Source: Gloeopeniophorella convolvens (Eukaryota > Basidiomycota > Agaricomycetes > Russulales). Taken from it: DNA of 64,000 bases. This document shows, in pieces, positions 1 through 11,050 of the stretch. A program made the translations under genes and the position numbers. The stretch is from positions 62,001 through 126,000 of the forward strand of contig WTXD01000012.1 of NCBI GenBank assembly GCA_022496205.1. Direction: 5' to 3'. The notes beneath the pieces were generated by a model that searched no databases, was not told the origin of the DNA, and saw only the letters and a program-made list of their open reading frames with translations. Within the stretch, counting starts at the first letter, position 1, and each line of letters opens with the position of its first letter.

Positions 1-762
1 GGGAGCAGGGGTCAACTCGTGTCCCAGAGAGCCAGAGTCCTCCGATCGACCATGTCTCCGAAGACGCTCGCGCCAACTCTTGTGTTGCTTTGGCTGCGGA
101 CGTGTCTTCGCAGCGTTGTCCTGAGACGCGTCTATAGGGGCTGATCTACCCTCAAGGAAGTGATCGACGAGATCTTGTACGGTTTTTGCAGCACCATCAT
201 GCCCAGGAATATGAGAACCAGGTGCACTCTGAGGTGCGAGCGAGGTGTCAACATCCCCGGTGTCAGAATCTGCTTGAAAACAATTAAGTACATTATCCCC
301 ATAATTGCAACGTAGTGTACTACCTGAATTATCGACCTCGGAGTACTGATCAAAGTGTTCTCGGCTATCTTTGGATGTTGGGAAATTTCCAGTAAAGGTA
401 TGCAGGTCGGCACCCGAAGCAGCGATATTGTCCTGAAGGGGCTCCTCGACGACTTGAGTCTCGAAAACACCAGTGGCGGCATACAGTTGAACTGCTGCGT
501 GTCTCTCGTCCTCGCTGGTCTCAAGCAAAGACTCTTCATCGTCCGATGGCGTGGTAGCCCTAGATGCTGGCAGGCGCAAGCTGGCAGGTTCAACTGCGTA
601 CGCTGCCTTCCATGGTTCGGTGAGATAACGTTGTCGTGAATGTTCTGGACGGTCAATGGTCGCAACACTATCGTCCGCAGAAATTGCGCGGTCTCTAACA
701 GAGCTAGCGTGGCCGCTGAGCTCGCGCGATGTGACCCCTGCAGGATTTAAAGGCCGCGACAT
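1..762 (-). CDS. Unknown acidic, Ser/Asp-rich protein (5' part, runs off left edge)
   Basis: On the minus strand an ATG at 762 opens a frame with no stop to base 1, 254 codons. The protein starts MSRPLNPAGVTSRELSG and has acidic stretches (SDDEESLLETSEDE around residues 73-86), a region rich in Ser, Thr and Asp, and a basic segment (KSWRERLRRHGR) near the window edge. A possible 51-nt intron with gt...caag borders (about 274-324) is free of stops and divisible by three, so the frame is open whether it is spliced or not. I recognise no domain or family; no signal peptide or membrane segment is visible. The codon use and the long open frame in a region where the other frames are closed support a real gene. 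Its end and function cannot be judged from this window. Confidence 0.6.
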   Translation of the reverse strand, partial: MSRPLNPAGVTSRELSGHASSVRDRAISADDSVATIDRPEHSRQRYLTEPWKAAYAVEPASLRLPASRATTPSDDEESLLETSEDERHAAVQLYAATGVFETQVVEEPLQDNIAASGADLHTFTGNFPTSKDSREHFDQYSEVDNSGSTLRCNYGDNVLNCFQADSDTGDVDTSLAPQSAPGSHIPGHDGAAKTVQDLVDHFLEGRSAPIDASQDNAAKTRPQPKQHKSWRERLRRHGRSEDSGSLGHELTPAP

Positions 763-2204
763 GAGAGGGAGAAAGAGAGATACCCTCGTGAGATTATTAG
801 GGGGAGAAGGCGATGAACACTCACATGGCCTTTGTAAGTTAGCCGTACGCCTACGCCTGTCAGCTATGGACACTTCCATACCAGGCACTCATGGTCGGAA
901 AGCCGGCAACAGAGGAAGCCACAAGCTTCCCAGTCCTCTCGTGCGCGATGCAGGCATCCATACGTTTGACAGCGTGAGAGAAGATAATTAAAGCATGCTA
1001 TTCAAAGCAAGCTAATAACTCAAAGGGGGATCAGGTGTTCACTGTGAAAGGTCTGTCAATCTATAGTGATGTGTCACGACTCTACATCCCATCACCTGGC
1101 GCGCTTGTCCACCCCGTCAAAGTTATCCGAGCACCCTGCCTTTGATACGATATCGGGGGAGGTGGGTGGACGAGTGATTGTAAGCTGAGAGGCATAAGGA
1201 AGGTTCTGGAGAGTAGGCAGGCTGACTCTAGCATGTTTCGCGGGAATCAAACTGAGTTATGTGTCGGAAGAAGCACGCATGGATCCGGAGAAAGAACCCA
1301 CCTGATTATGGATACATTCTCCGCACGAATCACATACAGACACAGCGTTTAGACTCAACCCATTAACTTGAATGTCCTAGAAAATAGAAGGTGCGTTCGA
1401 CCTCTGTTGCTTCGTGAATCGTCACAGTGGGCCAACCCAGCCATTCGCGATCAGAATGCATTGGATTCTGTGCGAATCGACCCGCGTCTCAAAAAAGAGG
1501 GAGGTCGATACGCGAGTTAAATCTGAGAAAGCGTACCTGTCAGTACGGACCTAGGCTCTAAGCTTGTGAGCGCCCATTGAAAGCGTGAACCATGACCGAT
1601 GAGCGCATACACGAACATTTCCATTGATTGTGGAAACAATGAGACTCGGATAGTCGGGTTACACCGGAATATCCCCCTCCCACCACGCCAGTATGTTGAT
1701 CATTAACGCTGTGGCCAGTACCGTGTAAGATCATGCCCGTAGTGACAAGTATCATTTGCGAGAGAAGTCGGAGGAAACAGCCTCCACCGACCCTGATAGC
1801 TGGAGCGTAAGGGCAAGCTTCCTCACAGGCCTTTCGCGAACCCAATGAGGGCACCTGTGGGTCGCACATTGTGGAAAATGTCCAGCTTGAATGATGGTGC
1901 GGATGTAGATACAGTACGTGCTGCCTTGGAGATGCGGTGAGGAAAGTCTGGAGAAAGACGGGACACAACGGGTGGAAAGGACCAATAAATCCTGCAGCAT
2001 ACGGCAACGGCGCCTAGTGTCGTGGTAGGTTGTACAGTGGGAGTCGTGACTCGGTCAGAGCCGCCACTGCGAGCAGAGCTTCTGGCATTGTGAGCCGACG
2101 GCGGACGCAGCGGGGTCCGGGAATTGCCAGCACAGCCATTGGTCGAGCGCCGCCCGCCAGTTGCCAAACTCTGAGTGCTGTGCCTTCTGTCTCTGTCTGC
2201 CACC
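763..2204. other. Intergenic region, no gene seen
   Basis: About 1.4 kb between the divergent starts of the unknown gene at the left edge and the SNX3 gene. Only short overlapping open frames of low-complexity or unrecognisable translation occur on both strands. The last part should hold the SNX3 promoter. Confidence 0.5.
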
Positions 2205-2915
2205 ATGACCACCGTCTCCCCATTCGCTCGCAGCAGTGCCTTCGATGAGCCGCGACTCCAGAGTCGTGAACAAACGGTGCGCCACATGCTCAAACATCTG
2301 GTCCACAAAAGCTGACACCACGTCAGATCGAAGAGATGTACAGCGTCCCCGAGAGTTTCCTGGAGATAGAGGTGCGGAATCCCCAGACTCATGGTATGTG
2401 ACATCCCGCAAGTGCATCCTCTCCTGCTGAGTGGGTCACGGTCAGGATTCGGCCGCAAGATGTACACCGACTACGAGATCGTGTGTAAGGCGAGTCTCCG
2501 GTTATGGTAGTCATTGTCCGAGCCTCCTTCTCACCCCTTGCTACCTTCCGCACTTCAATCTGCAGACGAACATCCCCGCTTTCAAACTACGGCACTCGCT
2601 CGTGCGTCGGCGCTACTCGGACTTCGAGGCCTTCCGCGACATCCTCGAACACGAATCTACCCGCGTGAACATCCCTCCACTCCCCGGAAAAGTGTTTACA
2701 AATCGATTCTCTGATGAAGTTATCGAGACTCGCAGGGAAGGTCTTGAACGTTTCCTTAGCATCGTCGCTGGGCACCCTCTCCTCCAAGTGCGTCTCTAAA
2801 TCCCTCGCTCTCCATGAGACCACTGTACTGATGCTATTCACGGCACTAGACGGGTAGTAAAGTCTTGTGTGCATTCCTGCAAGACCCTGCGTGGGACAAG
2901 GCTCAGTGGGCATGA
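2205..2915 (+). CDS. snx3: Sorting nexin-3 / Grd19, PX-domain protein
   Basis: A 156-residue PX-domain protein of the SNX3/Grd19 family, which binds phosphatidylinositol 3-phosphate on endosomes and helps retromer recycle cargo to the Golgi. Exons: 2205-2276, 2327-2393, 2446-2489, 2566-2787, 2850-2915; the joined frame is exactly 157 codons with stop. Family signatures are plain: [20 protein letters not shown] in exon 2, YTDYEIVCK, then the PX core [21 protein letters not shown] and [19 protein letters not shown], ending in [13 protein letters not shown]. The basic residues of RRRYSDF and the Lys of PLPGK are the usual lipid-binding positions. The start ATG has a caccATG context and the first exon reads [16 protein letters not shown]. 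The intron at 2490-2565 uses a GC donor (AAG then GCGAGT). Length is normal for the family and nothing looks broken. Confidence 0.95.
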
Positions 2916-3322
2916 GTCCCCCTTGATGATGGGTGAAGACCGTCGTTCTTTGATCGGCACATGCTGGATGCTTGTATGTCTCTGTTTCTTTTATCAATCT
3001 GCATGTTGTCTCCTTTTTTTTTGCTTTTCCCGCAAGCTGTAATGATTAAAGAGTTATGTCATCTTGAGCTGATGCGACGCGTCAAGTGTATGAGATACCT
3101 TCCATTCCATGTCAGTTGGAGCACGGTGCTGGCGTAAGTGACAACCATAGTCAACGACAACTGTCCGTGCTTATTTGCACACTTCCGACAACCTCACCAA
3201 GCTATCGACACCCGAGCTGACTGCGCCATTGTTCCATATCCAAAGTATATGTCATTGACTATATTTCAAGGTGCTTAGTGGTTGTTTTGGATGCGCGCGT
3301 GAAGGCAACGAGACAGGTGACT
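2916..3322. other. Convergent intergenic spacer
   Basis: About 400 bases between the 3' ends of SNX3 (+) and the FAD monooxygenase remnant (-). No open frame of note; presumably 3' untranslated sequence of SNX3. Confidence 0.5.
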
Positions 3323-4838
3323 CTATAGTGCCTCCGGTGACCCCGATGAGTACTTGATGAGCGCTGAGCGTGGGCGCTTGAGCCAGCGCCAGAGGATAAG
3401 TGCGTCTCTGGCATGCGCCTGCAACACATGGTTTGACGGGTGACCTAGGGTACAAGCTGAACAAGCTGACCGCATCTCCGATAATTGCAACGGGGCCATC
3501 TGCAGCATGTGGCAGGTCTTCAATAATATGAATAGCCCACGCAGATGCCGTCTCCAGGCACTATCGCGGACAGAACAAATCAGTTCAAGTACGGGCACAA
3601 GAGCATGGAAACGTACATCGAACAAGGCCTGAATGTCGGACACCCACCTTGCGAAACGCGCGCGCACCTCGTCCACGGAGACATCCTCGACCCATTTGCC
3701 TTCGAAAGTAATGCCCTCAGCGCCAGGAACAGAGTAAAATGCGATAAAGTTGATCAGTGTTGGGCTGATGGGATACGCTACGACTTGCTGTGTAGGTGGA
3801 TTCAATACGTGTGAACAAAGTGACCCTTGCTGGGGTGACGATCACGATCTGGGAGCGCACCTTGCCGTTCCCACAGTATTATGATGGCACAAACACATCG
3901 CATCAGCGATCGAGCAGGAGTGAGGGGACATAGTGTGCCTACATACCTTGAAGTTATTTGTGCACGCCGTGTGGTCCTTTTGCAGCGCGGCCACAGCTAG
4001 CTTGGCCATGCTCACAAAGCTCCGGCACGCAACGGTACCAGTCCACTGCTTGGGTGTAGCTGCAGAGCGCGCAACGCTCCTCTCGCGCACAGGGCGACTG
4101 GTCTCGGCGTACATGCCCGCGCGTACGGGGGAGCGTATGCCGTCCGCGCCAATGAGCACATCTGCTTGTGCAGTCGAGGCGTCCGCAAATGCAAGGACGA
4201 GCGGCGCGCCAGGGTCCGACGGCGCGGTGTACGATACGAGTTTGGCGGACGGGTGGAAGGTAGTGCAGGCTCTTCTCGTTCTCGCTCTTGAGCGCGTCGA
4301 GGAGCGTATTGCGGTGCATCGCGAGCGGACCACCATCTGTGCGGGGTTGCGGTCACTCGGCGGCTCCCATCAGTGTAGGAACGCGCACGTGCCTGGAAGC
4401 GTATGCGTGTATCTGCGTACCCGCCATGGGATCCTCCCCTAGGTGGAACAAAGCTCCTGGCCAGCAACTTGGCGCGATCGTCAGCATACGTGCGCAGGCA
4501 GCACCGGAAGGGGCACCGTGGCAGCGCACCTTCCGACGGCGGCTTGGCCGTGGCGGGGGCGTCCGTGGGCCCCATCTCGTTTACTTGAGAACCCATCGCG
4601 TGCGTTGCCACCGACAGTGCCGACCGCGGGGGCCGAGTCGTACAGATCGACCGCAATCAGGTGCGCGGGGTCGGCGTAGCGCGCGATCGCTGCGGCGAGT
4701 GCGACTCCTGCGGGGCCCGCGCCGCTGCAATGGCCAACGACTCTCCGTCAGCGTCGCGCCCAGCGCAAAGCAAGAGTAATTAAGGGCACTTGCCAGATGG
4801 CGACCCTGAAGCGGGGCGCGGGCAGCTGGAGCGGCCAT
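3323..4838 (-). pseudogene. FAD-dependent monooxygenase (salicylate hydroxylase-like), decayed
   Basis: Translations of the minus strand match the flavin monooxygenase family in order. Near 4796 the nucleotide-binding start reads FRVAIC, then after a GC-AG intron (4725-4793) GAGPAGVALAAAIARY. Around 4230-4140 come TFHPSAKLVSYT and ADVLIGADGIRSPVR, near 4040 WTGTV, and at 3790-3620 AYPISPTLINFIAFYS. The intron at 3561-3616 leads to WAIHIIEDLPHAADGPVAIIGDA. Several faults are seen. No in-frame ATG precedes the first motif; the ATG at 4838 is in another frame. The frame shifts by one base near 4264. The segment after GDAAHA that normally carries the MTPHQG motif is missing, and the protein ends about 30 residues later at 3323. 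In intact relatives such enzymes hydroxylate aromatic acids with NAD(P)H. I infer a pseudogene; assembly errors could explain the shift but not the missing motif. Confidence 0.75.
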
Positions 4839-6641
4839 AACTGGTGTTCCTTGTGTTCGTATCGGTTCGCTTTCCTCCAACTTCAAACACGGCCCTGGTT
4901 CCTGCCGGGCGAGTTCAAGCGTTGAGCAATCATAAGCGATGGTGACACTGTATATATCAGCGCAGCCGGCGGTCGACGGCGATTCAACATCGAAGAGTCA
5001 TTCTTATACCACGCGCAGAACTCTGATGTTATGTGATTCATTGGGACACGACTGACTACAGCTAAACCGAAACCTTAGGCCTTTTCCACTTCTCGGGAAT
5101 ACAGGCCGGGTCTCAATTAGTGTTCGGTTGCTGATGCCGAGACATCCGCCTGCAACACAAAATGATAACCCAGCGTCAAGGACTTAACTTCTTGCTCCGC
5201 TCAGGTTATGTCAGACTCGCGTGTATCTGGGGACAATCGGCAGGGGCCTAAGGTTTCGGTTTTAGCTGTAACCTCAGAAAACTGATGAGAGTTTCTGACG
5301 GCGCAGGCGGCCGGGGCGACCCAAGGAGCACGTTCGGGGCACCGGCGGGCAGGACCGCTCAAGAGCCTGCCTCGGAGCTACGGTCAGCCTGAATGGACCG
5401 AATTTACCAGCGGTAGTCAGGTGCCGCCAGGTGTCGCCATATCACCAGCGATCAGCAGTCGCTTCGCTTCAACTACCACATGGAGGTCCATGGCCATTGG
5501 CCACATGGCATGGAGAGTTGGTCGTTCAAGCGTTCGACTATCGGGTCCAGTATACAGGCAGAGTGTGAGGCGCTGTCGAGCGTCAGGTATCGGGCGTGAA
5601 ACCACAGTCCACTGCCGTGGATCCTCGGGCCCAATGAGCCTGAGACGGTGCAGCCAAGAAGCAGAGAGCAAATTTCGAGGAGCACAGACGTAAGTAACAA
5701 AGCGGCCAAGTTAACCGGCGCTAAGTGCGTTTAGCACCCGCTTATTAGTAGCGGCTCACGTCACGTCACCAATCAGTCCTTCCTTCGCCGGGGCCGAGGC
5801 CCCTGAACCACACCCGCTGTTTCCCTGTTAAAATAAAATGGATTTACAATATCTGTAGAGGCATGCAGGCGCATAAAGCATATACTCGGCAATTCGAACC
5901 GAATCCAAGAAGAGGTATCCTGAGCCCACCAGGCAGCCGTACGTGACACATGTATCGCATGAGCAGCACACCCCACGACAGACATTAAGTATGCGGCTGC
6001 AAGTGACGCTATCATGAACAGCGGGACATACGTAGGTACGACGTACTCGGAGCGCACTACATAACGCGCGTGACGTGTAACAAGGGCGCCGTGCGGCACA
6101 CACTTGCATCCGCTTACAAGCGAGAAGTGCAAGCGCTCGCACGGCGAACAACCGTAGAGGGCGGCGCCAGTTGCCCCACGACCAGAGGGAGGGATGGAGG
6201 GAATAGGGAATCATAAGCGCAAATATCACAGGAAGGAAGATCAAAATCGTACTACGGCGAACATGAAGGGTAAGGCGCAACGGGCATAACAAGAATAGGG
6301 TAAAAGATGACGGAAGGGGGCGTCGTTGGCGAGAAGAATAAGGGTAATAATACGCGCGTCGCGCGGGTGTAGCGGGTGGAAAGTGTACGAGGGGAATAAG
6401 AACGCGTAAGAGGCAAGGTTGGCGTAGATATTGCATACAGATGAGAGGAACAGGATGGAAGAGAGGGCAAGGGAACGAGTGTTGGAGATGCAGATCGGAA
6501 TCGATATGTACAGAACTTGAACGTGGGGACGTCGCGACGTTTCGGTGTTCGTGTCTAGAGCCCTGGCCGGACAGCGGCAGCTGCCAAGGTGAGCGCAACA
6601 CACGCTGCGAAGCGCGGTACGATGCAGCTAGCGGAGTCCGT
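4839..6641. other. Intergenic region with a MITE-like element
   Basis: About 1.8 kb upstream of the monooxygenase remnant and downstream of G-alpha. Apart from the inverted-repeat element at 5057-5270 I see no gene. The long minus frame at 5828-6913 is a shadow: it contains one G-alpha exon and then runs through its 3' flank. Confidence 0.5.
5057..5270. mobile_element. MITE-like element with about 25-bp terminal inverted repeats
   Basis: The left end begins TACAGCTAAACCGAAACCTT and continues AGGCC. The right end (5244-5270) is its reverse complement with one extra base: GGCCTAAGGTTTCGGTTTTA then GCTGTA. The two ends enclose only about 160 bp with no open frame, which fits a non-autonomous DNA transposon (MITE). 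I could not find a clear target-site duplication, and the superfamily cannot be told from this copy. Confidence 0.7.
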
Positions 6642-8013
6642 TCACAGAAGACCGCATTCCCGCAAGTGTATTTGCAGAAGGATGTCCGAGATCGCGTTGA
6701 GCACAACTGGTGGATACCATCAGCGATGCCCGAACATGCCGAGGGGTGGATGAACATACATCGAATCTGGTTGGTATCTGTTGCACAAGTGTAGTGCGCG
6801 TAGATCTGCTTCGTTGCCGCACTCTGGTTGAGACTGACAAAGCGCTGCAGCAAATACTCGCACGCCGAATTGTAATCCGTGCCGCCAGTGAAGTCGGGGA
6901 AATAGTCACCCAACGGTGACCGTGGCAGCTTCTCGGCGAAAAGGTCGATCTTGTTCAGGAACAGAATCTAATGTGGAGTTACACCATCAGGACCCTCTGG
7001 CGATAATGGGAAGATACATACGATCGACGTCTTGACGAACCACCGCGAGTTGCATATCGAATCAAAGAGGGTGAGCGCCTCTTGCATACGATTCTGAAAA
7101 GACGAGGTGAACCACGAGATCAAATATGTGGCCAATATGCAAGACATACCACACTTTCGTCCTCGTACAGCATCTGGTCATATTCGCTGAGAGATACCAA
7201 GAAGACGAGCGCAGTGACGTTCTCGAAACAGTGGATCCACTTCTTACGCTCGCTTCGCTGGCCACCGACGTCGAAAAGCTTGTACGTAAGCTCGCCAATC
7301 TTGAATGCTGTCTCTGTGATACCCGTCGTCTTGACACGGCTACGAAGAATGTCTTGGTCTGACGGCATGTAGCGGGGATCGGCCATGCGGTCAATTGCGC
7401 CAAAGTAGTAAACAGCCGAGTCATTGAGCTGGAACTCGCGGGAGCGGTTCACGGCCTCACGGACACCCTGGTCGCGCCAGAGGCCGCGGACGGCATCCGC
7501 GACGTCGGATGGAAGCACGTCCGACTCTATTTGTGGGGGGAGGGAGAGGACGACCGCGCGGCGGGCGTCATTCTGAGGAGACAGCGAGATATCAAGCTGG
7601 GGCATCGCCTCAAGGATGGCACGCATGGACTGGATGGTGTTCGAGAAGATGATCTCCTTGTACGATTCACGCTCCTGGTCAGTGTAGCCGCCATGATGGA
7701 TGAGCTTCATCTGCTTGAGCACGGTAGACTACGACAGTAGAGCAATGTTTGTCAACGATTTGGCATGACACGCAGTGAGACAACCTCTTACCTTGCCGGA
7801 CTCGCCAGCACCAAGCAGCAACATCTTAATCTCGTTCTTCGCCATGACCTTGTCCCGCCTGAGCTGATTCTCGATCTCCTCATTGCCTGGAGGGGAGGGA
7901 AGAAAATACGGGAGAGGCGGGGCGGAAGGTCAGGCGGGGGGAAAGACGGGAGAGGCAGATCACGCACGGGCTTTTGCCTCTTCGTCCACGGCTGAAGACT
8001 GAACACAACCCAT
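6642..8013 (-). CDS. Heterotrimeric G protein alpha subunit (Gi-like)
   Basis: Six exons (complement 6642-6706, 6760-6967, 7022-7093, 7150-7728, 7792-7886, 7968-8013) join to exactly 355 codons, giving 354 residues, the standard G-alpha length. The N-terminus MGCVQSS carries Gly2 and Cys3 for myristoylation and palmitoylation. The G boxes are complete: GAGESGKST (P-loop), RVKTTGITE (switch I, with the catalytic Arg), [12 protein letters not shown] (switch II, with the catalytic Gln), NKIDLF and TCATDT. The C-terminus RECGLL has Cys four from the end, the pertussis-toxin type site of Gi-like subunits. By family it couples a seven-helix receptor (pheromone or nutrient) to cAMP or MAPK signalling at the plasma membrane. 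Which of the several basidiomycete paralogues this is cannot be told here. A CT-rich tract lies just upstream of the ATG on the coding strand. Confidence 0.97.
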
Positions 8014-9870
8014 TTCTGGAATAAAAAATGCGAACAAGAGTAGAAGAAAAGAGAGCGGACTAGTGAGGAGAGGAGGAAGGATGGAGTGGAAGGCGGGAGA
8101 CAAGGGATGAGGACGGTTGCGAGGAAGCGGCAAAACAAAAATGGGCGGAATCCGACTCCATCGCCTCACACACACACAAATACACCACAACACTCCCATC
8201 ACCTCTCCGTCTCCTCCATCATCCGTCCCAGCGACGCTCTCCGTTTCACACCCCATCCTTCATTCTACTGTCCGGCGGCGGTGCTCGCAACCATCCTGCG
8301 CCCCCCGCGCGCCCTCGCGCCTTTTTATTTCGGGCACACCGCGTCCAACGGCGCGGATGAATCAGCCCCCGCTCGGAAACCGCGGCCCGCAAGTCAATGT
8401 GTCAAGTTGCAACACTCATTCTATCTCTCATCCGACTCGGATGCCCACCCTGCTGCCATTGACCACTACCTAGTACCTACACGCGCGCCCACCCGGTACT
8501 GCCCTGCCCATCGCCCGACGCGTCTGGGTGGCCCCGCCATGTTCGGTGGCACCGTGCTGAGCACTGCGCTGCCACTGTCATCACGCCCGGATATCTCCTT
8601 GATTCATACCGCTGATGGCTCCACACCCGTGTAGGGCGGAGTGCGGGCGAGCCTCCCCTCGGCGGCGCACCGCTCTGGACCCGCTGGTGATGGTCCTTGG
8701 CCAGCGCTTCAGCGGGCATATGCGAAATCATCACGGTCCGCCCGCCCGACTGTGCCATATACCCTTCTCTGCGGGTGCCTATCAGCGGCCAAGCACATAC
8801 CTGCGCTGCTATGAGAGCGCCGTGCTCCAATGCGGTATGGATCAATGGCACTGGCTTGCACGTCCGTGTGCTCGTGATAGTCAGCGTGAGAAGCGGCCAC
8901 CTGCTGTCGTCTGTGGGCGTAGTGCGGTGCGTCTTTCTGGGTTTGAAAGCGCGCGCAGGGTCGAAGAGCTACTGATTGGCGGCAACGCTGGTAAGAACAG
9001 ACGCTCATGGACGCCCCTTCAACAGCTGTGAGCAAGCCTTTTACGCGGGGGCGTTGATGCGCGCCCATTTAAGGCATCGCGTGGATCCAAAGGCAGTAGC
9101 TAGCGCACTGGAGTGATGTCCTGTGTGATCTTTGCTACATGTGGTTGGGAGGGAATCGTGTGGCCTGGGTACTTAGTAAAGAAGAATAGAAGATGATTGG
9201 CATTCCCTCGAAGGAGCAGCCGCTACCTATATGCCGGCACCAGCCGGACACCGCACTCGTCTTCTTGAGCTCGTAAAGCCAACATACTTTTTTGACGTCT
9301 ATCACCTGAGACGTGCAGATCATTCTGATCGATGTCCTGCCAGCCGTAGTAGGCCCGCCGCCCCGCGTGAGACCATCGACGAGCGGCTCAGCGGGAATAC
9401 CCGACGATGCCGGACGACGTAGGTATACAGGTTAGCAGTCTCCAGCTGCCTAGCCTCCACCTCCGACCGTATCAATATTGTAGAGTCTCTCACATGTCTG
9501 CGCACCCCCACTCCTCGATCTTGCCCCGCAGCGCTGAGTCCCCGCCTCGGCTCGGTGTGCGCAATCTGATCTGCTTCCGTCGAGCCTTGGCACATGAGGT
9601 TAGACCCGTAGCGCAAGCCGCCGGCTCAGCAGCGGCCCAGCGACGCAGATCGGCGATGTCGCACATCACGTCATTGCGGCATCGCGCGGGGACGACACGA
9701 TCGTGACAGAAGTCGACAAGCCGTCGCGCGGCAGATCGCGGCCCAATTCAGCACGCCAATCCTCCGCGCGACCCCACGATTGTTGTACGCGATGCAATCA
9801 GCTATAACCTACATACCGTACGTCCGGCATATATATGCCGTCGTGCCGTTGTGTCATCGTTTCCAGCATC
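8014..9870. other. Intergenic region, no supported gene
   Basis: Contains the G-alpha promoter next to 8013, including a polypyrimidine tract (coding strand) to about 8110. Further out, open frames on both strands up to about 180 codons overlap one another and show no domain, so I treat them as chance frames or relics. Confidence 0.4.
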
Positions 9871-10110
9871 CAACTCGAGGCTGACGATTATGTGAGCGAT
9901 CCTGTATTTGTTGGTGTGTGCAGAGCAGCGGAAAAGGTCGCGCGGGCACTGCACGACCACTACATCGTATTTGGAGACCTGTGTCAACCCCACATCCTAG
10001 TTGTCAACAGAGAAGAGGGTAAGGAAGGCGAGAGGGTAATTGACTTTATTCCGACGGCGGAAGAAGGAGCACGGCTGGCACACGCTAGAACGCCCTCGAG
10101 ACGACAGATA
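9871..10110 (+). pseudogene. Relic of a fungal-type protein kinase (FunK1-like)
   Basis: One frame reads ARALHDHYIVFGDLCQPHIL, then VVNREEGKEGERVIDF and EEGARLAHA. This resembles the catalytic part of the large basidiomycete kinase family, where HGDLRxxNILV and IDFDWAGxxGxARYP are typical. The catalytic H/G-D survives as GDL, but the metal-binding DFD has become DFI and the surrounding sequence lacks the rest of the domain. No start or splice model is possible. I infer a decayed fragment; similarity is by memory of the family motifs only. Confidence 0.45.
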
Positions 10111-11050
10111 CTTGAGTACGCTCGCTGGATCGTCTGCATGAGCAGAGTACTGATTGGCTCTAGAGTTTGTAGTACGGGACGTCGGCGAGGAACATCATTC
10201 AGCAAATCGGACAGGTGGCGCGCGATTTGGGCGTCCGGCGACCTTCAATAGTGCACGTCAGTTGCTCGTGTACGTTGTAGTATATAACAGGTCGATTGGG
10301 ATATTTTGGATGCGGCGTATATGTATATAAACCACCCTCACTAGGAAGGCGCGTATTGCTTTGAATGGCAGGGCTGGTCCGTGATAATGACATGACCCAA
10401 AGTTCGCTGGTAGCTCCGGACGTATATGTGTGCACTTTTCCACACCGTGAGCAGGCGGCTGAATTCAGGTGTGCTCACCAAAAGGACGACCTCTGCAGCA
10501 TACCGTGCTTCACATCCCGTGGATACCTCGAACCGGTTGGCGTGCACTGCAGTGGCACCGACAAAGTGACGATGGTCCCTTTGATAATGGCGTGATAAGT
10601 CACGAAGCCGTGAGAACCATGCACGGAGACAAGACCGTACTTACTTAGAGACTGGCGCCTGTGTATCAGCCCGAGATCAACGAAGATGGCTTGGTTGAGC
10701 TCGCGCTGGTTCCAGAAACGAGGCGCGCCTCGTATCATCGCTGGAGCAGGATTGCAACGCAAGACTGCGGATGTGAAGACATGAAGGCGCCAACAAAGAC
10801 CCGGCTCGCGTTCGACACGTCCACATGCACACAGATGAGGGAGCCAGCTATCGCTTCGAAACTGAAACGCGGGAGGTGAAACCGAACTAGGATTCAGTGG
10901 AGCTTCTTCAGGCTAATCATACAAGGCAAAGCATAAAGCATTCATTCTGCAGGAAACGTACGTCTAAGGTGGAGTCAACCACTGCAGGCGCCAGCACTGC
11001 TCGCCCCAAGCGCCATGCTCCCCAACTTCCAGAGGGGGCTGTGCGGCGGC
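10111..11050. other. Intergenic region, no gene seen
   Basis: About 0.9 kb between the kinase relic and the 3' end of Dap1. Short unrecognised frames only; 3' untranslated sequence of Dap1 is expected at the right side. Confidence 0.4.

Noticed and set aside
5828..6913. 361-codon minus-strand frame
   Set aside because: It contains a G-alpha exon and then runs through the intron and 3' flank; the rest has no protein character.
8086..8634. 182-codon plus-strand frame upstream of G-alpha
   Set aside because: Low-complexity His/Thr/Pro translation from a CA/CT-rich promoter; no domain and no splice support.
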